This document shows, piece by piece, positions 6,302 to 12,353 of a stretch of 15,495 bases of DNA. The DNA lies in assembly GCA_003561595.1 (NCBI GenBank), contig PWWF01000272.1, forward strand, positions 1 through 15,495. Direction: 5' to 3'. Position 1 is the stretch's first letter; every line of letters starts with the position of its first letter. Made by a program: the position numbers and the translations under genes. The DNA is from Paracoccaceae bacterium. Its GTDB lineage: Bacteria > Pseudomonadota > Alphaproteobacteria > Rhodobacterales > Rhodobacteraceae. A model generated the notes under the pieces. That model ran no database searches. It worked only from the letters and a program-made list of their open reading frames with translations, and was not told the DNA's origin.

Positions 6302-7528
6302 ATGCCCGAAGACCTGATCAATTCCTATCTGACCGGCCCGGATGAGCAGGGGCGTTTCGGCATCTATGGCGGGCGCTTCGTGTCCGAGACACTGATGCCG
6401 CTGATCCTGGAGTTGGAAGCCGAGTATGAGCGCGCGAAAGACGATGCCGGGTTCTGGGCGCAGATGGATGATCTGTGGACGCATTATGTGGGCCGCCCCT
6501 CGCCCTTGTATTTCGCCGAGCGGCTGACCGAGCATTGCGGCGGCGCGAAGATCTACCTCAAGCGGGATGAACTGAACCATACCGGCGCGCACAAGATCAA
6601 CAATGTGCTGGGCCAGATCCTGCTGGCGATGCGCATGGGCAAGACGCGCATCATCGCCGAAACCGGCGCAGGCCAGCACGGGGTAGCGACAGCCACCGTC
6701 TGCGCGCGCTTCGGGCTGAAATGCGTGGTCTATATGGGCGCGCATGATGTCGAGCGGCAGGCGCCCAATGTGTTCCGCATGAAACTGCTGGGCGCCGAGG
6801 TCGTGCCGGTGGAATCCGGGCGCGGCACGCTGAAGGATGCGATGAACGACGCGCTGCGCGACTGGGTGACCAATGTGCGCGACACATTCTACTGCATCGG
6901 CACGGTTGCCGGGCCGCACCCCTATCCGGCGATGGTGCGCGATTTCCAGTCCATCATCGGCAAGGAAACCCGCGAGCAACTCATGGCGCGCGAGGGCCGT
7001 CTGCCCGACACGATCATCGCGGCCATCGGAGGGGGCTCGAACGCGATGGGGCTGTTCTACCCCTTCCTTGATGACAAGGATGTGCGCATCATCGGGGTCG
7101 AGGCCGGGGGCAAGGGCGTCGATGACCGGATGGAGCATTGCGCCTCTCTCACCGGGGGGCGGCCGGGTGTGCTGCATGGCAACCGCACCTATCTGCTGCA
7201 GGATGGCGATGGCCAGATCCTTGAAGGGCATTCGATCAGCGCCGGGCTGGATTACCCCGGTATCGGGCCGGAGCATGCCTGGCTGAAGGATATGGGCCGC
7301 GCGGAATATGTCTCGATCACCGATGATGAGGCGCTGGCGGCCTTTCAGACCTGCTGCGCGCTGGAAGGGATCATCCCCGCGCTGGAGCCCAGCCATGCCC
7401 TGGCCCATGTCCTCAAGATCGCGCCGGAACTGCCTGCCGATCACCTGCTGGTGATGAATATGTGCGGGCGCGGCGACAAGGATATCTTTACGGTCGCGCG
7501 CCATCTGGGCGTGGATCTGGGGGCATAA
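6302..7528 (+). CDS. trpB: Tryptophan synthase beta chain
   Basis: 408 residues, full length for TrpB. It joins indole to serine to make tryptophan in the cytoplasm, normally as an alpha2beta2 complex with TrpA. The PLP lysine is K98 in [11 protein letters not shown], the catalytic Glu is E120 in ETGAGQHG, and the phosphate-binding loop is GGGSNAMG (243-250). MCGRGDKD near the C-terminus is also conserved. AAAGGA lies about 8 nt upstream of the ATG. No trpA, trpF or leader-peptide attenuator is visible nearby; the gene stands alone between a protease gene and a PepSY gene. It is preceded by the palindromic element, and I found no strong promoter in the 92 nt between them (TTGACG at 6227-6232 has no good -10). 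Confidence 0.98.
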   Translation: MPEDLINSYLTGPDEQGRFGIYGGRFVSETLMPLILELEAEYERAKDDAGFWAQMDDLWTHYVGRPSPLYFAERLTEHCGGAKIYLKRDELNHTGAHKINNVLGQILLAMRMGKTRIIAETGAGQHGVATATVCARFGLKCVVYMGAHDVERQAPNVFRMKLLGAEVVPVESGRGTLKDAMNDALRDWVTNVRDTFYCIGTVAGPHPYPAMVRDFQSIIGKETREQLMAREGRLPDTIIAAIGGGSNAMGLFYPFLDDKDVRIIGVEAGGKGVDDRMEHCASLTGGRPGVLHGNRTYLLQDGDGQILEGHSISAGLDYPGIGPEHAWLKDMGRAEYVSITDDEALAAFQTCCALEGIIPALEPSHALAHVLKIAPELPADHLLVMNMCGRGDKDIFTVARHLGVDLGA

Positions 7529-7533
7529 ACTCA

Positions 7534-7556
7534 GGTTTATTTACCCCAAATAAACC
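7534..7556 (+). terminator. Hairpin just after trpB
   Basis: GGTTTATTT (7534-7542) pairs perfectly with AAATAAACC (7548-7556) around an ACCCC loop, starting 6 nt after the trpB stop. The stem is AT-rich, unlike the surroundings, and has no U-run after it, so it is an unusual terminator; a role as an mRNA 3'-end stabiliser or protein-binding palindrome is also possible. Confidence 0.55.
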
Positions 7557-7845
7557 AAAGCTGGATTTAATCTTCATCCTATGCGGCTGTAACAGGGCGT
7601 ATGCTCGTGCGTGACGGGCTGCACATGTACCTGTATCAGTAACAAAAGGGCTGCGGATGAGTGTTGCAGGTGCCTGGTAGCGCCCCCGGTTCCGTTGATG
7701 TCGGGGTTGTTTGCCGCCCCGGGCCATCACGGGCCGGCCACGTGCCCTGGCATGATCCGGATCGATTGTCTGGGCGCATCCCGCCAGTTGCGCGGGGTGC
7801 GGCCGTGGCGCTGCACGCTTCGGTCCAGTCCGTCTGGCGATCACG
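7557..7845 (+). promoter_or_regulatory. Non-coding upstream region of the PepSY-LuxR pair
   Basis: About 290 nt without a convincing gene. The best promoter candidate is GTGACG (7611-7616), 17 bp, TATCAG (7634-7639), each 4/6 to consensus, which would leave a long leader of about 200 nt before the PepSY start. A seven-codon frame at 7657-7680 (MSVAGAW) follows an AAAGGG but has no supporting structure. I see no riboswitch that I recognise. Confidence 0.3.
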
Positions 7846-8187
7846 ATGACCCGGCTGGTGCGGGCCCTGATTCTGGTGCTGATGCTCGGTTCACCGGCCC
7901 CCGCAATGGCTGAGCAGAGGATCACGCCCGACAAGGTGATTGATGCACTGGCAGGCCAGGGCTATGCGGTCCGGTCCGTGACGCGCACGCTGTTGGGCCG
8001 GGCACGCATCGTGGCATCGCAAGGGCTGATCTGGCGCGAGGTGGTGCTGGATACCTCTGCAGGTCGCATCCTGCGGGACTATGCGGTCGAGTTCACCCCC
8101 GCCAACGCCCCCGAAACAGCACAGAAATCGATGCCGCGTGGCGGCAAACTCATTGCTGAAAGTCATTTTAATGAATTGGACCCATGA
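7846..8187 (+). CDS. Secreted PepSY-like domain protein
   Basis: 113 residues. MTRLVRALILVLMLGSPAPAMAEQ is a signal peptide with likely cleavage after AMA (residue 22), so the mature protein of about 90 residues is periplasmic. The pattern ITPDKVIDALAGQGYAVRSVTRTLLGRARIVA, then WREVVLDTSAGRILRDY, fits a PepSY-type fold: a helix followed by strands that read 'converted to a derived residue, REV-LD-x-x-x-G-x-I-L-xDY'. PepSY domains inhibit proteases or bind ligands in the envelope; here the role is not known. The start has only weak Shine-Dalgarno complementarity. It lies 66 nt ahead of a membrane-bound LuxR regulator on the same strand, which suggests a shared sensing function. Confidence 0.7.
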   Translation: MTRLVRALILVLMLGSPAPAMAEQRITPDKVIDALAGQGYAVRSVTRTLLGRARIVASQGLIWREVVLDTSAGRILRDYAVEFTPANAPETAQKSMPRGGKLIAESHFNELDP

Positions 8188-8253
8188 TCTGAGGCGCACA
8201 CTGTCCTTTGCGGACCCCACTTTGTGCAGGCCCCGACCCGGGAAGGACATGCC

Positions 8254-8793
8254 GTGCGACGCAAGCTGATCGGTGTCATCATGATCGCCGTGCAGGCGCT
8301 GGGGGCCTTGTTCTTCATCGGGAACATTGCGCTGTCGACCCTGGGTCTGCAGCGCGAGCCGATCGACTGGCGGCTGTACGAGTTCATGGAGATCGGCGCC
8401 GCCGTCGCGCTGCTGATCGGGTTGGTGATGTCCACGCGGCTGCTGATGAAAACGCAGCGCCGGCTGGGTCAGGCGCAGGCGCGGCTGCAAAAGGCGTCAA
8501 CGGGTTTCATGGAACTGCTGGAGCAGCATTTCGCGCAATGGAGGCTTACGCCTGCGGAACGCGATGTGGCCTTTTTTGTGATCAAGGGCTTCTCGACGCA
8601 GGAAATCGCGGGGTTCCGCAAGACATCCGAGGGCACGATCAAGGCGCAGACCAATGCGATCTATCGCAAGGCAGGGGTCACCGGGCGCGGACAGTTGTTG
8701 AGCATCTTTATCGACGATCTGCTGGCCGACCGCCTGACAGAGCTTGCGGCGCGGGACGACAGTGAGATGCGGTCCCGGCACGCCCGGAAATAG
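8254..8793 (+). CDS. Membrane-anchored LuxR-type HTH regulator
   Basis: 179 residues from GTG 8254, chosen because GGAAGGA (8241-8247) sits 6 nt upstream; an in-frame GTG at 8224 has no such site, and the ATG at 8249 is out of frame. Two transmembrane segments (about 5-30 and 46-65) are joined by a short periplasmic loop, then come a cytoplasmic amphipathic helix (66-94) and a GerE-type helix-turn-helix: LTPAERDVAFFVIKGFSTQEIAGF, SEGTIKAQTNAIYRKAGV, RGQLLSIFIDDLL (about 98-157). It has no receiver domain, so it is a one-component regulator controlled from the membrane. It follows the PepSY gene and probably shares its transcript. It ends 16 bp from the convergent DUF2237 gene. Confidence 0.88.
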   Translation: MRRKLIGVIMIAVQALGALFFIGNIALSTLGLQREPIDWRLYEFMEIGAAVALLIGLVMSTRLLMKTQRRLGQAQARLQKASTGFMELLEQHFAQWRLTPAERDVAFFVIKGFSTQEIAGFRKTSEGTIKAQTNAIYRKAGVTGRGQLLSIFIDDLLADRLTELAARDDSEMRSRHARK

Positions 8794-8809
8794 GGCGCAA
8801 AAGCCTACG

Positions 8810-9193
8810 CTATTCGGCGTCCATCGCGTGGGCGCGCAGCACCTCCAGCGGTATGACATCCAGCGCGCGCTGATGGGTGCTCGCCAGCCAGATACGCGGG
8901 GCGACATCTTCGGCATGGGCTTGCAGGAACCGGCTGGCACACAGGCACCAGCGATCCCCGGGTTTCAGCCCTGGAAACGCGTATTCCGGTCGCGGCGTGG
9001 ACAGATCATTGCCCAGATATTTCGAATGCGCCAGAAATTCGGCGGTCATGACGGCGCAGACCGTGTGGCTGCCATGATCCTCGGCGCAGGTGTCACAGGA
9101 CCCGTTGCGCATGAACCCGGTCATGGGGTCGCGCGAGCAGGGCTGCAAAGCCTCGCCAAGCACATTGACGGATGGGGCGATGCGGACGGACAT
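8810..9193 (-). CDS. DUF2237 family protein
   Basis: 127 residues. It matches DUF2237 closely: VLGEALQPCSRDPMTGFMRNG, then CDTC (33-36), GSHTVCAVMTAEFLAHSK, GNDLSTPRPEYAFPGLKPGDRWCLCASRF, and THQRALD. The conserved cysteines (19, 33, 36, 46, 83, 85) suggest metal binding or redox activity, but no biochemical role is established for the family. No signal peptide is seen, so it is probably cytoplasmic. GAGAGGT about 6 nt upstream supports the start. It is the last of three same-strand genes after pth and DUF2332, with a 93-nt gap before it that holds a small palindrome. Confidence 0.93.
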   Translation of the reverse strand: MSVRIAPSVNVLGEALQPCSRDPMTGFMRNGSCDTCAEDHGSHTVCAVMTAEFLAHSKYLGNDLSTPRPEYAFPGLKPGDRWCLCASRFLQAHAEDVAPRIWLASTHQRALDVIPLEVLRAHAMDAE

Positions 9194-9258
9194 GGCGACC
9201 TCTCGATGTGGTAACTGTATGCCGATGTAGACCGCCGCCTTTCGGTTTCCAGTTCCGC

Positions 9259-9274
9259 CGCAAAGTATTTTGCG
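9259..9274. repeat. 16-bp palindrome between DUF2332 and DUF2237 genes
   Basis: CGCAAA and TTTGCG flank a GTAT centre, a perfect 6-bp stem. It lies 13 nt beyond the stop of the DUF2332 gene and about 65 nt upstream of DUF2237. It could be an operator for the downstream gene or a processing hairpin; there is no U-run for termination. Confidence 0.4.
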
Positions 9275-9286
9275 CCTTGAACGCGG

Positions 9287-10336
9287 CTATCGCCCCGGCA
9301 CTCGGATCGCGGGGGCCTGCCAGTCGATCCAGCGGCCATGAAAATCCGCGCGCCCCAGATCGACCACCGCATTTTCGGGCCATAAATGCAGGCGCAGGGC
9401 CGCGCCCGGGCGTGTGCCGTCATCTTCCATCGACAGATGGGCGAGCGGTTCATCATGGCGCACCCGCGCCCCGGCGCGCGCCAGCAGCGCCGCGCCGCGC
9501 GCCTGCTTCTCGGGGGGCAGGTATTGCCAGACAACCGTGTGATAGACGAGATGGATCGCCTGCGGCACAGGGCGCGCAAGCCGCGCCTCCAGCCAGTCGA
9601 TGGCGCAGCCGCGCGTGACCTCGGGGCGTTTGTCAGCGGCCAGATCAAGCGCGGCCTCGGTGCGCGCATGGCGGTCATGCTGATCGGCCCAGATATAGGA
9701 GCGCAGGCGCAGCCGGTCGGTAACCGGGTCCAGCGGGTTCAGGTCCACCCCGGCGCGCGCGCGGATCAGCGGCGCGGATTTCGGGGGCGGGGGGCCGGTC
9801 CAGTCGGGGGCAAGGGTCAGGACGGCATCCTCGGGGCCGTAGCGGTCGCCGTCGATCGAAAGCGCGTAATGATCCCAAAGCAGGTTCAGCCCGGCACTCG
9901 CCCCCAGTTCGGACAGCACAAGCGGCAGGTCATGACGCGCGGCCAGCCAATGCGCCACCGCGATCATCACGGCCGAGCGGCGCAGCTCATTCGTCTGCGG
10001 CGGATGGTCGAGCATGGCGAGGATCGCACCTTCATGCTGGCGCAGTGCGGCCTCGATGATCCGCCAGGCGCGGCTGTCGCTGGCGGGCGGATCGGCATAA
10101 AGCCGCGCCAGCATCGGGGCGGCACCGGACAGGACCAGATGGTGCAACGCCCCGGCCAGCCGCAGGCCCAGCGCATCGGGGCCGATGCGCGCGGGCGGCC
10201 AGCCCAGCAGACGGTCGGCAACAGCGGTATCGGGGGCAAGGCGCTCGGCCACCAGCGTCAGCAACCACGCGGTGAAGGGAGAACCCAGCCCCGCGCAGGC
10301 CCTCGCCTGCGACCGGCAGTGATCGCGGAAACTCAC
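9287..10336 (-). CDS. DUF2332 family protein
   Basis: 349 residues, full length for DUF2332. Family marks are GLGSPFTAWLL near the N-terminus, LPLVLSELGASAGLNLLWDHY (SELGASAGLN at 142-151), IHLVYHTVVWQYLPP and a C-terminal HLWP. The glycine-rich SELGASAGLN stretch resembles motif I of Rossmann-type methyltransferases (E/D-x-G-x-x-x-G), so a SAM-binding role is possible but unproven. The start codon is GTG, and the GTGA overlaps the pth stop by 4 nt, so translation is coupled to peptidyl-tRNA hydrolase. No signal or membrane segment is seen. Confidence 0.9.
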   Translation of the reverse strand: MSFRDHCRSQARACAGLGSPFTAWLLTLVAERLAPDTAVADRLLGWPPARIGPDALGLRLAGALHHLVLSGAAPMLARLYADPPASDSRAWRIIEAALRQHEGAILAMLDHPPQTNELRRSAVMIAVAHWLAARHDLPLVLSELGASAGLNLLWDHYALSIDGDRYGPEDAVLTLAPDWTGPPPPKSAPLIRARAGVDLNPLDPVTDRLRLRSYIWADQHDRHARTEAALDLAADKRPEVTRGCAIDWLEARLARPVPQAIHLVYHTVVWQYLPPEKQARGAALLARAGARVRHDEPLAHLSMEDDGTRPGAALRLHLWPENAVVDLGRADFHGRWIDWQAPAIRVPGR

Positions 10337-11031
10337 CGGAAGCGGTCCATCAGCTTTTGCAGGGGGCTGCGGGTGTCCTGTTGGGGCTCTGACTGCGGTG
10401 CGGCGGCAGGTTTGGACGCGGCAGTTCTCTGCGCCTGCGCCTTTTGCGCGGCAGGTTTCTTGGGCGGTGCGCGTCGGGCGGCAACGGCATTGGCAAACCG
10501 CCCGCCATCGCCTGCCGCCAGGTCTGCTGCGCCGTCCGACAGCCCGCGCAGCAGATCGTCCAGCCAGTCCTGATCGGCCTTGGCGAAATCCGACAGCACA
10601 TAGCCCGACACGCGGTCCTTGTGCCCCGGATGCCCGATCCCCAGCCGCACCCGCGCATAATCCGGCCCAACATGTTCATGGATCGAGCGCAGCCCGTTAT
10701 GGCCCGCATGCCCGCCACCCTGTTTCAGCCGCATCTTGCCGGGGGCAAGGTCCAGCTCGTCATGGAAAACGACCAGATCTTCCGCACCCAGTTTGAAGAA
10801 GCGCAGCGCCTCGCCCACGGGCTGGCCCGAACGGTTCATGAAATTCTGCGGCTTGAGCAGCAGCACCTTCTCCGATCCCAGCCGCCCCTCTGCCATCAGC
10901 GCGCCGAATTTGTCGCGCCAGGGCGAGAACCCGTGATCCTGCGCGATCCGGTCCAGCGCCATTAAGCCGATATTGTGGCGATTGAGCGCATAGCGCGCGC
11001 CGGGATTGCCCAGCCCTGCAAAGAGTTTCAT
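10333..11031 (-). CDS. pth: Peptidyl-tRNA hydrolase
   Basis: 232 residues. Pth recycles tRNA by cleaving peptidyl-tRNA released during abortive translation. Catalytic His19 lies in GLGNPGARYALNRHNIG, with the other key residues in KPQNFMNRSG (N66), FHDELDLAPGKMRLK (D91) and GGHAGHNGLRSI (N112). The core ends near residue 185; a tail of about 47 residues, PKKPAAQKAQAQRTAASKPAA and onwards, is basic and Ala/Pro-rich and absent from E. coli Pth (194 aa). The tail ends SPLQKLMDRFR. A GGGGGTG stretch precedes the ATG. It normally follows rplY directly in this group; here a plus-strand gene lies between them. It is coupled to DUF2332 by a 4-nt overlap. Confidence 0.97.
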   Translation of the reverse strand: MKLFAGLGNPGARYALNRHNIGLMALDRIAQDHGFSPWRDKFGALMAEGRLGSEKVLLLKPQNFMNRSGQPVGEALRFFKLGAEDLVVFHDELDLAPGKMRLKQGGGHAGHNGLRSIHEHVGPDYARVRLGIGHPGHKDRVSGYVLSDFAKADQDWLDDLLRGLSDGAADLAAGDGGRFANAVAARRAPPKKPAAQKAQAQRTAASKPAAAPQSEPQQDTRSPLQKLMDRFR

Positions 11032-11096
11032 GTCACCCCCGTTTCACTGCGCCGCAGCATAGCCAAATGCCGCGGCGTCGAAAAGCACCCGCTTGC

Positions 11097-11126
11097 GGGC
11101 GCAGGGCCGCGCGTTATGCTGCGCCC
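11097..11126 (+). promoter_or_regulatory. Inverted repeat over a candidate promoter of the haem monooxygenase-like gene
   Basis: GGGCGCAG (11097-11104) and CTGCGCCC (11119-11126) are perfect 8-bp inverted repeats with a 14-nt centre. The centre ends in a possible -10, TATGCT (11115-11120), preceded by TTGCGG (11093-11098) at 16 bp. That would place a start at about 11127, 22 nt before the ATG, with the repeat acting as an operator. The -35 match is weak. No Irr or Fur-type site is visible. Confidence 0.35.
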
Positions 11127-11148
11127 CACAGAATGAGAAGGAGACGCC

Positions 11149-11484
11149 ATGTATCTGACCATAAACCGTTTCAAGGTGCGTCCCGGCCAGGAAGCCGCGT
11201 TCGAGGAGATCTGGACCTCGCGCGAGAGCAAATTGCCACAGATGGAGGGATTCGTGGAATTCCACCTGTTCAAGGGCGAGAGCACCGAGACGCATACGCT
11301 CTATCTGTCGCATGCGCTGTGGCGCGACAAGGCCGCGTTCGATGCCTGGGCGAAATCGCAGAATTTTCGCGGCTCGCACAAGGGGGTGCGCGATCACGGC
11401 AGCATCTATCTGGGCCCGCCGGAGCTGGAGGGGTTTACCTCGATCCAGACAATCACGGCAGAGACGGCGGCGTCCGGGGGCTGA
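11149..11484 (+). CDS. ABM-fold monooxygenase, candidate IsdG-type haem-degrading enzyme
   Basis: 111 residues, one antibiotic-biosynthesis-monooxygenase (ABM) domain, the size of IsdG and IsdI. Asn6 (YLTINRF), Trp67 (AFDAWAKSQ) and His77 (RGSHKGV) fall at the positions of the IsdG catalytic triad (Asn7, Trp67, His77), which opens the porphyrin ring and frees iron. The pattern GFVEFHLFKG followed by YLSHALWRDKAAFDAW also fits this branch. A general ABM oxygenase is the fallback if the residue match is coincidental. AAGGAGA about 5 nt upstream gives a strong ribosome binding site. It stands alone on the plus strand between pth and rplY, with no haem-uptake genes near. Confidence 0.8.
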   Translation: MYLTINRFKVRPGQEAAFEEIWTSRESKLPQMEGFVEFHLFKGESTETHTLYLSHALWRDKAAFDAWAKSQNFRGSHKGVRDHGSIYLGPPELEGFTSIQTITAETAASGG

Positions 11485-11490
11485 AATGCA

Positions 11491-11518
11491 AGGCGGGCGC
11501 CCTGACGGGCGCCCGCTT
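11491..11518. terminator. Bidirectional terminator between the ABM gene and rplY
   Basis: GCGGGCGCCC (11493-11502) and GGGCGCCCGC (11507-11516) form a perfect 10-bp stem with a TGAC loop. AA on the left and TT on the right extend the pairing. It sits 7 nt past the ABM stop and 27 nt past the rplY stop, so it can serve both converging genes. U-runs are short, so termination relies on the very stable stem. Confidence 0.75.
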
Positions 11519-11544
11519 GGAATGATACGCAGCCGGTCTGCGGA

Positions 11545-12174
11545 TCAGCTCTCGGTTGCTGCCTCTTCCTCGCCTTCGGGCGCATCGTCATCGGCAGCAT
11601 CCAGCGCGCGCGGGGCCGAGATATTGGCGATGACGAAATTCCGGTCGATCGTGGGTTTCGTGCCCTTGGGCAGCGTGATCTCGGAAATGTTGATCGTATC
11701 GCCGATCCGGTGCCCTTCAAGATCGACCACCAGTTTCTCGGGGATGTCACCGGCAACGACATTCAGTTCCACCTCGGGGCGGACGATGGTCAGGGTGCCA
11801 CCGCGCTTGAGGCCCACGCATTTCTCGTGGTTGATGAACTCGACCGGGATGAAGAGGTTGATGCGCGAGGTGCGGCGCAGGCGCATCAGATCGACATGGG
11901 TGGGCAGACCCGTCACTACATCGCGCTGCACATTGCGGCAGATCACGCGGACATCGTCCTGACCCTCGAGCTTGAGATTGAAGAGCGTGGACATGAAGCG
12001 CCCCGCCTTCAGCTTGGCGATCAGGTAGTTGTATTTGAAGTTCACGGGCTGAGGGTCGATGCCCCCGCCATAGACGATACCGGGTACGCGAAACTCGCGA
12101 CGAGCCTGACGGGCGGCCCCCTTGCCTGTCCCCGTCCGTACCTCGGCCTGAAGATCCGGGATCTCACCAGCCAT
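11545..12174 (-). CDS. rplY: 50S ribosomal protein L25 (Ctc/TL5 form)
   Basis: 209 residues. bL25 binds 5S rRNA in the central protuberance of the large subunit. Residues about 5-95 are the 5S-binding L25 domain ([24 protein letters not shown] and HVDLMRL); about 100-190 are the additional beta domain of the Ctc/TL5 type ([39 protein letters not shown]). It ends in an acidic tail [18 protein letters not shown]. The ATG is preceded by AAGGAAC at about 7 nt. It has its own upstream promoter and hairpin leader and a shared terminator downstream. The usual partner pth lies further on, beyond the convergent ABM gene, so the two are transcribed separately here. Confidence 0.97.
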   Translation of the reverse strand: MAGEIPDLQAEVRTGTGKGAARQARREFRVPGIVYGGGIDPQPVNFKYNYLIAKLKAGRFMSTLFNLKLEGQDDVRVICRNVQRDVVTGLPTHVDLMRLRRTSRINLFIPVEFINHEKCVGLKRGGTLTIVRPEVELNVVAGDIPEKLVVDLEGHRIGDTINISEITLPKGTKPTIDRNFVIANISAPRALDAADDDAPEGEEEAATES

Positions 12175-12201
12175 GGAATGTTCCTTTTCTCACAAGTTGA
12201 A

Positions 12202-12227
12202 CAGCCCGCCTCCAAGGGTGCGGGCTG
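12202..12227 (-). promoter_or_regulatory. Hairpin in the rplY leader
   Basis: On the minus strand CAGCCCGC and GCGGGCTG pair perfectly over 8 bp around a 10-nt loop, ending 27 nt before the rplY ATG. If the promoter below is right, the hairpin starts about 5 nt from the transcript's 5' end. Ribosomal protein leaders often carry such structures for autoregulation; whether L25 or another factor binds this one is unknown. Confidence 0.5.
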
Positions 12228-12238
12228 CGAGTGGGGGC

Positions 12239-12267
12239 GCTATAGGCGAGATCGGCAGGGTTGGAAA
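12239..12267 (-). promoter_or_regulatory. Likely rplY promoter
   Basis: On the minus strand TTTCCA (12262-12267), a 17-bp spacer, then TATAGC (12239-12244), each 4/6 to sigma-70 consensus. The start would fall near 12232, giving a leader of about 58 nt that holds the hairpin. It follows the accC terminator by a few bases, which fits a separate unit. Confidence 0.5.
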
Positions 12268-12270
12268 GGG

Positions 12271-12308
12271 AAAAACCGCCGCGCGCCCGCGCGAGGCCGG
12301 GCTTTTTT
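12271..12308. terminator. Terminator region after accC
   Basis: On the minus strand CCTCGCG and CGCGCGG can pair around CGGG with one mismatch, followed by CGGTTTTT (T run complement of 12271-12275), ending the accBC transcript. On the plus strand GCCCG (12285-12289) and CGGGC (12298-12302) enclose an 8-nt loop and lead into TTTTTT (12303-12308), so the site could also stop plus-strand transcription. It is about 45 nt downstream of the accC stop. Confidence 0.55.
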
Positions 12309-12330
12309 GAGTATTTTTGGCAAGATGAAG
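12309..12330 (+). repeat. AT-rich 22-bp string beside the accC terminator
   Basis: A 22-bp string reading GAGTATTTTTGG then CAAGATGAAG directly follows the T6 run of the terminator region. It is clearly AT-rich against its surroundings. I recall close versions of this string at gene ends in other Rhodobacterales genomes; this is from memory and unchecked. Function unknown. Confidence 0.4.
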
Positions 12331-12353
12331 CCCAACGGGCCCCGGCGACGGGA

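Noticed and set aside
5735..7504. 589-codon minus-strand frame opposite the protease gene and trpB
   Set aside because: Antisense to trpB and running through the palindromic element; His/Arg/Gln-rich translation without family features.
7657..7680. Seven-codon leader peptide MSVAGAW ahead of the PepSY gene
   Set aside because: Only one Trp, located after trpB rather than before it, with no alternative hairpins that would form an attenuator.
7611..7913. Plus-strand frames of 100 and 62 codons before the PepSY gene
   Set aside because: Poor start signals, overlap with the PepSY signal peptide in another frame, and no recognisable protein features.
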